64,000 nucleotides of DNA from Blautia sp. An249 (lineage in GTDB: Bacteria; Bacillota; Clostridia; Lachnospirales; Lachnospiraceae). The stretch covers positions 1-64,000 of the forward strand of contig NZ_NFJL01000012.1 of NCBI RefSeq assembly GCF_002159835.1. Direction: 5' to 3'. This document shows, piece by piece, positions 17,728 through 25,626 of this stretch. The position numbers and the translations under genes were made by a program. The notes beneath the pieces were generated by a model that worked only from the letters and a program-made list of their open reading frames with translations, ran no database searches and was not told the DNA's origin. Position 1 is the stretch's first letter; the number at the start of each line of letters is the position of its first letter.

Positions 17728-17792
17728 AAAAACAGCACCCAGCAATACGGATACGTCTCTTGTCAAGTAAACAAGAACTCCTGCCAGGTGCT
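17728..17792 (-). terminator. Large branched terminator before the portal gene
   Basis: On the minus strand an 11-bp stem with G-U pairs (AGCACCTGGCA / TGCTGGGTGCT) encloses a TCTTGT/ACAAGA hairpin and a small ACG/CGT hairpin, forming a three-way junction, and is followed directly by GTTTTTG. It separates TerL and the sigma-like gene from the structural genes. Confidence 0.7.
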
Positions 17793-17858
17793 AAACAATT
17801 TTTCTACCTTATCATGTTTCTTATTATAAATCATAAAAAACGGACATATCGGACAACT

Positions 17859-18341
17859 TTAAATTTTTTTCATAAATCTCTCAAACGCTTTTCTGATACT
17901 ATCTTCTGTGTTATTCCCGCCAATTCTATCAGCGACCATATTCCAAGACAGGTTTTCAATAAACCGTAAACTAATGATTCTTCTCATTTGGCTATCCTGT
18001 ATTCCCATAATGAATCTTTCTATTTCATTTGTTTTTTCAAGCAATTCGTATTCCAAAATTTCTAACGTGGATTTCCTCTGATTCAGCAAGATATTTTTCA
18101 TCATCAGTTCTGATTTTTTTGTTTGGTACTCCCTTATTGGGAGTCCTTCTATTTGAAAACCTTGTATTCCTCCCATTCCGCCCTTTACTTTGTCTCTAAC
18201 AGATTCCTTTTTCACTTCAATTTCTCTGAGCCTTTTTGAAATTTGGCAAATTTGTATTTCCAGACTCTTTATCTTTTCTTTCGTTTCTTTCACTTCATTC
18301 TTTAAACTTATATACTGCTTTAAAACCTTTTTTGTAACCAT
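17859..18341 (-). CDS. Sigma-like HTH regulator (DUF1492/ArpU-like)
   Basis: 160 aa. The N-terminal two thirds is a coiled coil (TKEKIKSLEIQICQISKRL); the C-terminus RRIISLRFIENLSWNMVADR is a sigma-70 region 4-like helix-turn-helix. Proteins of this type control late transcription in Firmicutes phages; some are also labelled small terminase subunit. It lies 13 bp after TerL, and both readings are possible. Confidence 0.65.
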   Translation of the reverse strand: MVTKKVLKQYISLKNEVKETKEKIKSLEIQICQISKRLREIEVKKESVRDKVKGGMGGIQGFQIEGLPIREYQTKKSELMMKNILLNQRKSTLEILEYELLEKTNEIERFIMGIQDSQMRRIISLRFIENLSWNMVADRIGGNNTEDSIRKAFERFMKKI

Positions 18342-18354
18342 ATGCCCCCTCCAA

Positions 18355-21066
18355 TCAATACGGACTGTTGATGATTTCTGTTGGTTTCTGTACGGGTCTT
18401 GCTACATATTCCGCAAGCATAGCCAATGAATCAGGGCCATCATCATGCGGAGGCTTCACTTTGACTGTGTAAGTAACCACATTCTCCATAAATAAGCCGT
18501 AATCCGATTTCGGCGTATACAAACTTGGGTCTAAAAAGACGCAATGCTTTTTAATCCAGTCAGAATTAACCAGAATCTTAGTTTCCTTATTTGCCTGCGT
18601 GCGTTCCGGCTCAATCTGTGCCCGGCATTTCCCGTCAATCAATTTCTGTACATTGTGTGCGACCCTGCCCCCGGCGCTATTTGACTCAAATCGTATTTTA
18701 TGCGGGTTATGCCGAATTAAAATGTTGGCAGATTTCATATCCAATGTGTCATAGTCTGTTGTATCGTCAAATACTACGTCTGGAATATAGAAATCTTCCC
18801 CGAATTGATACGCAATCGGCAATGACTCAAAGTCTGTACCGGTATCCTTCGTATCGCACACCGCCCATATAGCATCGGGTGTCCGTTCCGGCATGATGAT
18901 AAATGCCGTCTGTTTCTCCGGTACTTGCTCCCGTTTAAAGAAGAAGCGGCGCAACTCATCTGTCGGGAACAATAATCCCTCACGTTCAATCGGCTGCTGC
19001 TGATACAGGCATTTAAAAGACAAATCATCCATAGATTCTTTGGCGTCCATGAAATACTTCTTTGAAAATCCGTTCACTGCAAACATGAAGTTACTCTCGC
19101 CATCCTCATTCAAAGCCGGAACCGCAATGAATCTGGCTCTTGGGTTTTCCTCATATAGCTGCTGAAGTTTCCCAATCGGGTCATGGACTGACCACCTTGT
19201 AGCGATATAGATCTCTTTACACCCTTCAAGTCTTCTGGAACGCAAGTCATTTACCACTTTTGTCCAGAGAGTTTCCAGACGTGCCTTATTCAATGCTTCC
19301 TCAATTCCTGATACCAAGTCGTCTGCGGTCAGAAAACGATTACATCTTGTGGCACCAGTCAACGAACCATCTATTGAACGAAAAGTCCATGTCTTGAATC
19401 TCCCGTTTCTTTCGAGATTCACCGTAGTTTCTTTCGCATTTGTTCCGGTCAAATTCACATTCGGAAATATCTCGTGCCATGTGTATTCCACCGGGTCGTT
19501 GATAATTTCCAGAACACCATCATACAGGGAGCGTGTCAAAATGCTACTATGCGCTGACGACAGATTGAAGTCATTTGGAAACCACCCGCCGACAAGGGAT
19601 AAGAAGAAATCTTCCAGAGTGGAATTATGTGTAGGTATCAACGTTTTTCCAGCACAGTACACTCCACCCTCCACTTGAATGCAATTCCCGGTTTTGGGCT
19701 CCACTCTTTCAATAGATTTAATAGCAATCTTTCTTTGCTTTGAAAATTCATACAACTGTTTTCTTGGCAATTTGCATGGTATGTGAAAAGTTGGACTGAA
19801 TCCAATCACATATACCTTTTTTCGCCCATGTATTCCGCTGCTACTTATTTTAGGTTCTATTTCTGTTACTGAACATCTCCATCCAAAAGTAGAAACCAGT
19901 TTTATAAATCCTTCTTTCAGCTCGTTTCCCGTTGTAGAAAAATGATATTTCCTTTCCTTTTTTGATAATGTTCCATCTGTGTCAAGCAGCCCCGCAAGTA
20001 ATTCCAAACGCTGTTCAATACTTGCCGAAAAATATATATCCGGTATATATTTTTCTACACGTTTTCTGCTATAGCACATCCCGCATTTCTGCAAATCTTG
20101 TCGCAGTCCTTTAAGCCCTCTATATTCCACCAATGTTTCTTCGTGCGTTGTCTCCCATGAAATTGAATAACCTTCCTTCTCTATTGCTAAAAGCTCTATT
20201 CTTATATCATCTGCAGCACCGCAAATACTTGGCCCATTAGTTTTCCCATTTCCAAGCCAAGCTCCCAACGTATATGGTTGAACCGGAAGGCATTTTTCTT
20301 CCCCTTCAAACGCATTTTTCAAAGGAATTTGGTATATATATCTATGTCCTCTTTTTCCTGGAACACCTATATCAAGAGGTTTATTTAATAATTCTTTTGT
20401 TTCTACTATCCTTTCTCTGTGTTTGCACCTATCATAAATAATCCATTCATGATTTTCATGACACTGTATCTTCTCCCCATTCGTAAATGTAACAAGACAA
20501 TCATCTTCGCTTTTGGGAAATACCCGAATTACCTTTTTGGATTTTCCGTCTATCCCAAAAACTTTATCTCCAACAACTAAGTCTCCATGATTTTTCCATC
20601 CATTAGTCGTTAATATGGGAGTATCATCCGCCAACTGTTTCCCGCAGCCCGGCGGGACGCTCAATCCGAAAATATCCAATTTGTCATCCATAAGATCTTG
20701 CAGGGATTGGATAATCTGGTGATTTGTAAATACCTCTCGGCGTGGTTCATAAAACCGTTCTTTGGGAATGCGATTTTTTTCAAGATACAGAAGCCCACTG
20801 TCTACAACATGGTTTCTTGCCTCCCACAGCATTGTGTTCCAATAGGTATCCGCCCAGCTTGCCTTTTGTTCTACTGCATACTTTCTGACTGCAGCCTTTT
20901 TCAGAAAATCCGAATACGCAAGACAATATTGACGTTCATTCGGAAAATCCCTTAATATGTACTGACATTGTGCAAATATCGCATTTAGAACCCGATAATC
21001 TATCCCTCGTTCCAACTGTGCTTTCAGTTTCTTCATATCAGACTTGTATTCTTCCAAAAGTTGCAT
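18355..21066 (-). CDS. terL: Terminase large subunit with in-frame intein
   Basis: 903 aa precursor, about 565 aa after splicing. Packaging motor ATPase and nuclease. The Walker A motif PPGCGK/ST is split between K143 and S482 by the intein. After it come FLTADDLV (Walker B region) and IATRW (motif C), then the nuclease half with VCDTKDTGTDFE and a C-terminal DDGPDSLAML. Start ATG follows GGAAAGGAG, which lies in a terminator-like hairpin. Without protein splicing the ATPase site would be destroyed. Confidence 0.93.
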   Translation of the reverse strand: MQLLEEYKSDMKKLKAQLERGIDYRVLNAIFAQCQYILRDFPNERQYCLAYSDFLKKAAVRKYAVEQKASWADTYWNTMLWEARNHVVDSGLLYLEKNRIPKERFYEPRREVFTNHQIIQSLQDLMDDKLDIFGLSVPPGCGKQLADDTPILTTNGWKNHGDLVVGDKVFGIDGKSKKVIRVFPKSEDDCLVTFTNGEKIQCHENHEWIIYDRCKHRERIVETKELLNKPLDIGVPGKRGHRYIYQIPLKNAFEGEEKCLPVQPYTLGAWLGNGKTNGPSICGAADDIRIELLAIEKEGYSISWETTHEETLVEYRGLKGLRQDLQKCGMCYSRKRVEKYIPDIYFSASIEQRLELLAGLLDTDGTLSKKERKYHFSTTGNELKEGFIKLVSTFGWRCSVTEIEPKISSSGIHGRKKVYVIGFSPTFHIPCKLPRKQLYEFSKQRKIAIKSIERVEPKTGNCIQVEGGVYCAGKTLIPTHNSTLEDFFLSLVGGWFPNDFNLSSAHSSILTRSLYDGVLEIINDPVEYTWHEIFPNVNLTGTNAKETTVNLERNGRFKTWTFRSIDGSLTGATRCNRFLTADDLVSGIEEALNKARLETLWTKVVNDLRSRRLEGCKEIYIATRWSVHDPIGKLQQLYEENPRARFIAVPALNEDGESNFMFAVNGFSKKYFMDAKESMDDLSFKCLYQQQPIEREGLLFPTDELRRFFFKREQVPEKQTAFIIMPERTPDAIWAVCDTKDTGTDFESLPIAYQFGEDFYIPDVVFDDTTDYDTLDMKSANILIRHNPHKIRFESNSAGGRVAHNVQKLIDGKCRAQIEPERTQANKETKILVNSDWIKKHCVFLDPSLYTPKSDYGLFMENVVTYTVKVKPPHDDGPDSLAMLAEYVARPVQKPTEIINSPY
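19624..20637 (-). other. Class 3-like LAGLIDADG intein in TerL (338 aa)
   Basis: Inserted exactly between K and S of Walker A. It starts with Gln (codon CAG) instead of Cys or Ser, and ends THN before Ser. The class 3 signature WCT is present: Trp65 in NHEW (block B), Cys319 in GNCIQV (block F) and Thr336 of THN (block G). Two LAGLIDADG motifs, TLGAWLGNG and LLAGLLDTDG, give a homing endonuclease. Family knowledge: class 3 inteins use the block F Cys as first nucleophile. Confidence 0.88.
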
Positions 21067-21120
21067 AAAAAAGAGCCTCTCCTTTCCCGCAGGCGATTCC
21101 TGCGTTATTGGTTCGGCTCT
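21067..21120 (-). terminator. Terminator-like hairpin enclosing the TerL ribosome binding site
   Basis: On the minus strand AGAGCC pairs with GGCTCT, followed at once by TTTTTT and then the TerL ATG. An inner hairpin CGCAGG/CCTGCG sits in the loop, and the TerL Shine-Dalgarno GGAAAGGAG is also inside. Could attenuate TerL transcription or hide its start. Confidence 0.6.
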
Positions 21121-21143
21121 CTAATGGCTCTCGAAATATTTTG

Positions 21144-21248
21144 TTAAATCAATGTGAAGGTCAAAATGATTAAAAGTAAAATTCCTATCAATCCGATAAA
21201 TAAAGATATTGCATATACTGTAAATAACAGAATTTCTTTCCAGTCCAT
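21144..21248 (-). CDS. 34-aa single-TM peptide
   Basis: ATG at 21248 after CGGGAGAAAG. MDWKEIL then one long hydrophobic helix to the end. A plausible phage membrane peptide lying between a broken Cys-rich gene and TerL; no homolog is recognised. Confidence 0.45.
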   Translation of the reverse strand: MDWKEILLFTVYAISLFIGLIGILLLIILTFTLI

Positions 21249-21274
21249 ACTTTCTCCCGATCTGTAAGAAATAC

Positions 21275-21481
21275 TTACAAGTTCATTTTTCTGCAATATG
21301 CGCCCATCCCACGAATAAAATGCTCTCTTTCATCATAGCTAGTCGTACAGCGAATTACTTCCCCGCTCTTTTCGCAGTGTTTTAAAAAGTCGCATTTATC
21401 ACATTCAGTATCACGTTCTATTTATGGTTTACATTCTGGTTCTTTTCTTTGAAATAGTTTTCTGATAATATTAAGTATCAT
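21275..21481 (-). pseudogene. Cys-rich small phage gene with in-frame TAA
   Basis: The frame starts at an ATG overlapping the upstream stop (ATGA), reads 19 codons to TAA at 21422-21424, and continues in the same frame for 48 more codons. The second part has ECDKCDFLKHCEKSG, then RGMGAYCRK, a conserved-looking Cys pattern. Either a nonsense mutation or a sequencing error; stop readthrough is less likely. Confidence 0.6.
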
Positions 21482-21876
21482 ACATTTACCTCAAATAATC
21501 CATCAAGTTCGCATATAATTTCATCATTGTTCTTCAAAAAATATTCGCACATATCAATCGGATATTGCGCTGACATTCTGCACAAATCATTGTTTGCCTT
21601 TTTCCATCTCTCAATATCAAATGGCATCTTAAACTTTTCTCTATACCATTCAAAAATCTTTTTTCTCAATAATTCCGCATGATGAATAGAATATTTTCTC
21701 TGCTCCCCAACAACAAATGCTTCTGTTCTGTCAAAACGGCTTCTCCAATACGTTAGGCTTCTATCGTATATTTCACACTTGGCATGATAGAAGTATGCCA
21801 TTTTCTCGTATATTGAATCTATTTCATCTTTCTGATAAGGGATGCACTGGTACCTACTCATAAATTCATGGCTCAT
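21478..21876 (-). CDS. Hypothetical phage protein
   Basis: 132 aa, charged and helical, with a KMAYFYHAKCEIYDRSL segment and a conserved-looking IHHAELLRKKIFEWY. Its ATG overlaps the stop of the 30-codon Com-like frame, and its own stop overlaps the next start, so all three are translationally coupled. It does not resemble Mom. Function unknown. Confidence 0.65.
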   Translation of the reverse strand: MSHEFMSRYQCIPYQKDEIDSIYEKMAYFYHAKCEIYDRSLTYWRSRFDRTEAFVVGEQRKYSIHHAELLRKKIFEWYREKFKMPFDIERWKKANNDLCRMSAQYPIDMCEYFLKNNDEIICELDGLFEVNV

Positions 21877-21965
21877 ACGTTTATTTCAAACTCCCTTTTA
21901 CAATTTGACCCCTTGCACTTAAACTTCTGCCCCTGGATTTTGGCTCCGGGAGTTAGCTTTCTCAT
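21873..21965 (-). CDS. Com-like zinc-finger peptide (30 aa), nested
   Basis: Short frame overlapping the 3' end of the HNH gene in another frame. It encodes FKCKGSNCKREFEINV, the second half of a Mu Com-type zinc finger; the same CKGSNCK string is found in the gene at 22823. It ends ATGA-coupled to the next gene. It may be a fragment of a Com gene cut when the HNH gene inserted. Confidence 0.5.
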   Translation of the reverse strand: MRKLTPGAKIQGQKFKCKGSNCKREFEINV

Positions 21966-22830
21966 TTTTCTTTTTTATATAATTTCTTTCCGAACATTTT
22001 TTACACAAAACTTTTCCAGACACTGTGTTTTCATCTACTCTGTTGCAATCTCTACATATATGTAATCTTTTCTTTAGCTCTCTATACTCAGAAATCGTCA
22101 TATTCCCGCGCACCGGCAGTTCTACCGTAACCAGCTTATCATTTTCATCTATGTATTTATCTAATACTGGAGTATTTACTTCAAATCTATGTCCGCAATC
22201 TTCATAGTCGCAAGTATACCAAAAATGCTCTATATAGGCGTGTTTTGTTATTTCAAATAACTTCCTTCCGCATTTAGGGCATACGCACCATCCATCCTTA
22301 ATAGCAGACGAATCCAAATGTTCTATTTTACATACTTCTCCATGTATAATTCTTGTAATATGCGAACTACTCATTCCATATCTTTTTGCAAATGCTTGTA
22401 TTCCATATTTCTGGTCTTTTGGAATATATCGTTCTCTCATATTCTGTATTTCGTATCGACTTAACTTAGAGTTCTTAACGTTTAGTTTTGTGGCATATGC
22501 GTGAACCATGTTGCCTTGATGTGTTACCCATTCCAAATTTTCTACGCAATTATTTTTCTTGTTCCCATCTATATGATTAACTTCTGGTAAATTTTCGGGA
22601 TTGGGTATAAAGGCCTCTGCAACCAATCTATGTATTTTTACGCTTTTTACATTTCCATTCCGCCCTATCATTGTTGTCATATACCCACGACCATTATTCC
22701 CCGGCTTCATGACTTTCTCTACGATTCCAGAATATTTCTCAATATACCGAATACTTTTGAGCCTTCCCTTGTTGCTAATTTGGTATTCTCCCTCATACCC
22801 TTTTACATCTTTCCAGATTTCATCACTCAA
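21919..22830 (-). CDS. NUMOD4-HNH homing endonuclease with zinc-finger C-terminus
   Basis: 303 aa. NUMOD4 at the N-terminus (EIWKDVKGYEGEYQISNKGR), HNH core with VNHIDGNKKNNCVENLEWV (about 80-100), then an HTH-like segment (FAKRYGMSSSHITRII). The rest (about 180-303) holds three Cys pairs (CPKCGRKLF; ICRDCN; CKKCSERN). Free-standing phage HNH enzymes of this type cut DNA and spread by homing. The zinc-rich tail may come from the invaded gene. Confidence 0.8.
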   Translation of the reverse strand: MSDEIWKDVKGYEGEYQISNKGRLKSIRYIEKYSGIVEKVMKPGNNGRGYMTTMIGRNGNVKSVKIHRLVAEAFIPNPENLPEVNHIDGNKKNNCVENLEWVTHQGNMVHAYATKLNVKNSKLSRYEIQNMRERYIPKDQKYGIQAFAKRYGMSSSHITRIIHGEVCKIEHLDSSAIKDGWCVCPKCGRKLFEITKHAYIEHFWYTCDYEDCGHRFEVNTPVLDKYIDENDKLVTVELPVRGNMTISEYRELKKRLHICRDCNRVDENTVSGKVLCKKCSERNYIKKKNEKANSRSQNPGAEV

Positions 22831-23092
22831 TTACTTTTCCCTCTTTCAGATTGACAAAAAAATTCTTCTTGCAGTTTGAACCTTTACACTTCAATTCTAA
22901 ATCGCTTATTGACGTGTTGTCTTTAATTTTCAAATTTTTCTTTGAACAATACGGGCAACATACCCATAAATCTCCCGTCTTATAATCCCTCTGTATGTAC
23001 GCTTGTCCATTCGGCGGAATTGGCTTGTTCATATATGGGAAATCGGATTCCCCGACCATCTCGTGTGCCATATCTTCAATAATCTCCGTCAT
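22823..23092 (-). CDS. Com-like zinc-finger protein
   Basis: 89 aa from the ATG at 23092. The C-terminal half has CCPYCSKKNLKI...ELKCKGSNCKKNFFV, the four-Cys pattern of the Mu Com family. In Mu, Com activates translation of the mom DNA-modification gene by binding its mRNA; here no Mom is recognised nearby. It overlaps the HNH gene by 8 bp. Confidence 0.65.
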   Translation of the reverse strand: MTEIIEDMAHEMVGESDFPYMNKPIPPNGQAYIQRDYKTGDLWVCCPYCSKKNLKIKDNTSISDLELKCKGSNCKKNFFVNLKEGKVIE

Positions 23093-23094
23093 AC

Positions 23095-23265
23095 TCACTT
23101 CTTCATTATCCCCTCAAGTGATTTATTGAACATCTCGTCCATTTTCCTAATATACGGGTCATTCATGTCTTTGTCTGTAATAGTTGACATGATAAGCATA
23201 TTTTCTGCATGAATGACATTCAGCATATTCATAAACGCCTTGATATAATCATTCACATCTGCCAT
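23095..23265 (-). CDS. Hypothetical 56-aa phage protein
   Basis: Met-rich helical peptide (YIKAFMNMLNVIHAENMLIM) ending in EGIMKK. Stop overlaps the GTG/ATG region of the Com-like gene. Small proteins of this kind are common before the terminase genes of Lachnospiraceae phages; function unknown. Confidence 0.5.
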   Translation of the reverse strand: MADVNDYIKAFMNMLNVIHAENMLIMSTITDKDMNDPYIRKMDEMFNKSLEGIMKK

Positions 23266-23433
23266 ATTTCATTTTTTCCTTTCTCTCCCTCTTTTTCCGT
23301 TCATCGTCCCTCTGAACTTTCAGCGCTTTGCACTATTACAATTATTCCGACTTTTACACGCCCAACAACCGTCATTCGCCCACCAATACCATCTCGGCGG
23401 CTGTGGTCTGGGCTTCCTTTTTGCTTTACCCAT
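23249..23433 (-). pseudogene. Cys-rich small protein gene with frameshift
   Basis: Frame 0 from the ATG at 23433 reads 37 codons (RWYWWANDGCWACKSRNN) and stops at 23320. In the -1 frame the protein continues as CKALKVQRDDERKK to 23249, completing a second Cys pair. One missing T near 23333 explains the break; a programmed shift cannot be excluded. Confidence 0.55.
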
Positions 23434-23758
23434 TATGCCGTCTATCCCCTGTCGCAACATACAATGTACCGGTTAAAATCTTGTTTCCAGTTTCATAATC
23501 GTCCTCAATATCCCAGTCTATAAACGGGGATATGTATTGTAATAAACCATGCTTCACTTTTTCTTTTGCATAATCGGCCGTCATTATATCATCTTGTCTG
23601 ATTGTTAAGGCACTTCTTATCCTCTGCACATTCCTCTCAACCGTACAAACCGGCGGTTTTACTCTATGTAACATCTCCACCTGAGCCTTCAGCCGAATAT
23701 TTTCTTCCCGCAGGCTTTTCTTGGTTTCCCGATTCTTCCATTTCTCAATCAGATTCAT
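23426..23758 (-). CDS. Hypothetical phage protein with N-terminal coiled coil
   Basis: 110 aa. An amphipathic N-terminal helix (KSLREENIRLKAQVEMLHRV) is followed by a compact domain ending DYETGNKILTGTLYVATG. Seen in the left early region of several gut phages by pattern; function unknown. Start overlaps the stop of the preceding gene by 4 bp. Confidence 0.6.
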   Translation of the reverse strand: MNLIEKWKNRETKKSLREENIRLKAQVEMLHRVKPPVCTVERNVQRIRSALTIRQDDIMTADYAKEKVKHGLLQYISPFIDWDIEDDYETGNKILTGTLYVATGDRRHNG

Positions 23759-24219
23759 TTCCTAAACCTCCGTTTCATCGGAATCCCATGCAATTTCCTG
23801 AAATTATTGGTGTTCCAGATAATCCCCGTAGCAATAAATCTGGTACTCATCCATGCCGGATTCGGATTTTCTATTTCCTCGCTTCTCCATTTAATGTTTG
23901 TACAGCCCAATTTTTTTAAGGTCTGTATAAGCTGAATCAGAAATACTAACGTACTATCACATACGCAGGATGTTTCTACTACCAATTTCTCTCCATGTTG
24001 CGGAGAAGCCATTGAATAAATTTTTCGTGCTGTTTCTTTATCCACTTCAAAGGAAATTTCCCATTCTTTGTTGTCTTCAAAGCTATGAGATTCGTATTCC
24101 TCCAAATTAGAGGTTTCTATCATCTCAATACCATCATCTCCCAGCGGCGTAAGCGGCTCCCAACGTTCACCGCCTATTGTGAAGAACGGCTGTCCTTTTT
24201 CATATTCTTTCGTTGGCAT
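23755..24219 (-). CDS. Hypothetical phage protein
   Basis: 154 aa from the ATG at 24219. N-terminus KGQPFFTIGGERWEPLTPLG, a VDKETARKIYSMA segment and a basic tail (KRRFRK). No enzymatic motif is recognised. Coupled to the next gene by a 4-bp overlap. Confidence 0.6.
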   Translation of the reverse strand: MPTKEYEKGQPFFTIGGERWEPLTPLGDDGIEMIETSNLEEYESHSFEDNKEWEISFEVDKETARKIYSMASPQHGEKLVVETSCVCDSTLVFLIQLIQTLKKLGCTNIKWRSEEIENPNPAWMSTRFIATGIIWNTNNFRKLHGIPMKRRFRK

Positions 24220-24241
24220 AATCAATCCTCATCATTTTCAA

Positions 24242-24448
24242 TCAATAACTACCAAGTTCTCTGAATGAAGATGGCGAATATAACGTTGTTCCATCGTTCG
24301 ATTCATTCCACCAGTGACCGCCGCCGGAAGTTGTATAATCATCTGTTCCGACCATTCCGTATTTATTTTTAATAACATAATTCCCGCTTTTATCAGGCTT
24401 TCCAGAGACAAAGTCGGTAAATTTCTTTTTCCAATCTTTCTTAACCAT
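24242..24448 (-). CDS. Hypothetical 68-aa phage protein
   Basis: Basic start MVKKDWKKKFTDF followed by a KSGNYVIKNKYGMVG segment and a Gly/Trp/Ser-rich end (TSGGGHWWNES). No family recognised. Confidence 0.5.
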   Translation of the reverse strand: MVKKDWKKKFTDFVSGKPDKSGNYVIKNKYGMVGTDDYTTSGGGHWWNESNDGTTLYSPSSFRELGSY

Positions 24449-24450
24449 AA

Positions 24451-24678
24451 TCAATCTTCAACCTTTCTAAACCCACAAAAGTCTGCAAACCCATAAGAAC
24501 CATCTTTGCAATGGTGTGGCATGTGTCTATGTAAATTCCTTTCACAGCGCACATTTTCCGTTGAATCCTTTACTGTCAAAGCTACTGTACAAGCCATAGC
24601 AATAATATCGCCTGTTTCCCCTTCCTGAAATTCTTCCCCGCACAGGCGGCATTTATAGATTGCTCGGTATTCTGGCAT
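24451..24678 (-). CDS. Small zinc-binding phage protein
   Basis: 75 aa from the ATG at 24678 after GGGAGTG. CRLCGEEFQEGE, then NLHRHMPHHC gives a Cys2-His site; ends FADFCGFRK. Family of small zinc proteins in phage accessory regions; function unknown. Confidence 0.6.
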   Translation of the reverse strand: MPEYRAIYKCRLCGEEFQEGETGDIIAMACTVALTVKDSTENVRCERNLHRHMPHHCKDGSYGFADFCGFRKVED

Positions 24679-24680
24679 AA

Positions 24681-24962
24681 TCACTCCCACCCATCTTGCA
24701 CCATTCTTGGCTTATATTCATGTTCTGTATATCCTTCCCCATGACACAAGTCACATTCAACATATTTAGTGATCCATTTGTGCGCCCATCCGCTATCTGG
24801 AAGCCCAGGAGGGTAGTCGTCGTATTTAACGGCTACCTTTCCACTCCCACTGCACTTAGGGCATTTATGAATTTTATTTCCTTGGATTTGTTTAACCAAA
24901 GCTCCCAAAGTAGTATTGGCTCCATAATCCTTAGATAAAGCAATCGCTTCATTTATTTTCAT
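24681..24962 (-). CDS. DnaJ-like zinc-finger phage protein
   Basis: 93 aa. Two CxxC-G-x-G motifs (CPKCSGSGKV and CDLCHGEGY), as in the DnaJ Cys-rich domain, with no J domain. Likely binds nucleic acid or protein; role unknown. Confidence 0.65.
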   Translation of the reverse strand: MKINEAIALSKDYGANTTLGALVKQIQGNKIHKCPKCSGSGKVAVKYDDYPPGLPDSGWAHKWITKYVECDLCHGEGYTEHEYKPRMVQDGWE

Positions 24963-24974
24963 ATACCCATCTCC

Positions 24975-25409
24975 TTACCTTCCAATTCCAAACTGCTCTC
25001 TCAACTTCGCCAACTCGTCCACGGTCACAAGATACGCCGTCCTTAAATCATTTATCCTGATACAATCCTGCTGGTGCTGGTTTTGGAGTTCCTTATTCCG
25101 CTTCTTATAATTCATTTCTTCTGCAAAGCGCTTCACGCTTTCATAGTTAAAACGAGAAATATCATCATTTTCATCTATTTGTGGCTCATAGTCGCAAACA
25201 TTTTCCAGCGATTGTCTAGCCGCCATGATAAGGTTCTGGATTTCTTCTTCAGTAAAAAGTCCAATTTTTCGCATTATGCTTTCGGCGCTTTCAGGGCGAT
25301 AAATGGTTTCATAAGCATTCTTGTAATCCTCTAATTGGTGCTTGAGCGCTTTGTTATCAGCCTTTAATTTATCAATTTCCGCATTTAATTCATCAATGCT
25401 TTTCTGCAT
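24975..25409 (-). CDS. Coiled-coil phage protein
   Basis: 144 aa from the ATG at 25409, which follows GGGAGG. N-terminal coiled coil (NAEIDKLKADNKALKHQLED), then FNYESVKRFAEEMNYKKRN. Typical of phage accessory proteins of unknown function. Overlaps the upstream Cys-rich gene by 17 bp. Confidence 0.6.
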   Translation of the reverse strand: MQKSIDELNAEIDKLKADNKALKHQLEDYKNAYETIYRPESAESIMRKIGLFTEEEIQNLIMAARQSLENVCDYEPQIDENDDISRFNYESVKRFAEEMNYKKRNKELQNQHQQDCIRINDLRTAYLVTVDELAKLREQFGIGR

Positions 25410-25560
25410 CACGGTTCTTGTCCTCCCTACTTTCCCAACAGTTACACACAAATTTTTCGTTCGTGAAATCCGCACGGCTCTCCGAATCTGGATTAAAACA
25501 CACCCACGTCCAGTCATCATGATATACGCAGGTTTTGCAACATCTATCGTTATTTTCCAT
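25393..25560 (-). CDS. Cys-rich 55-aa phage protein
   Basis: ATG at 25560. Pattern CCKTCVYHDDWTWVCFNPDS ... CNCWE, six Cys suitable for metal binding. This compact Cys pattern occurs in many small phage proteins; function unknown. Confidence 0.6.
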   Translation of the reverse strand: MENNDRCCKTCVYHDDWTWVCFNPDSESRADFTNEKFVCNCWESREDKNRDAEKH

Positions 25561-25626
25561 ATCTCTCCTGCTTCCTGGCAATAAAAAACCAACCACCGAA
25601 TATTGATGGTTGGCGTTGAACGGACG

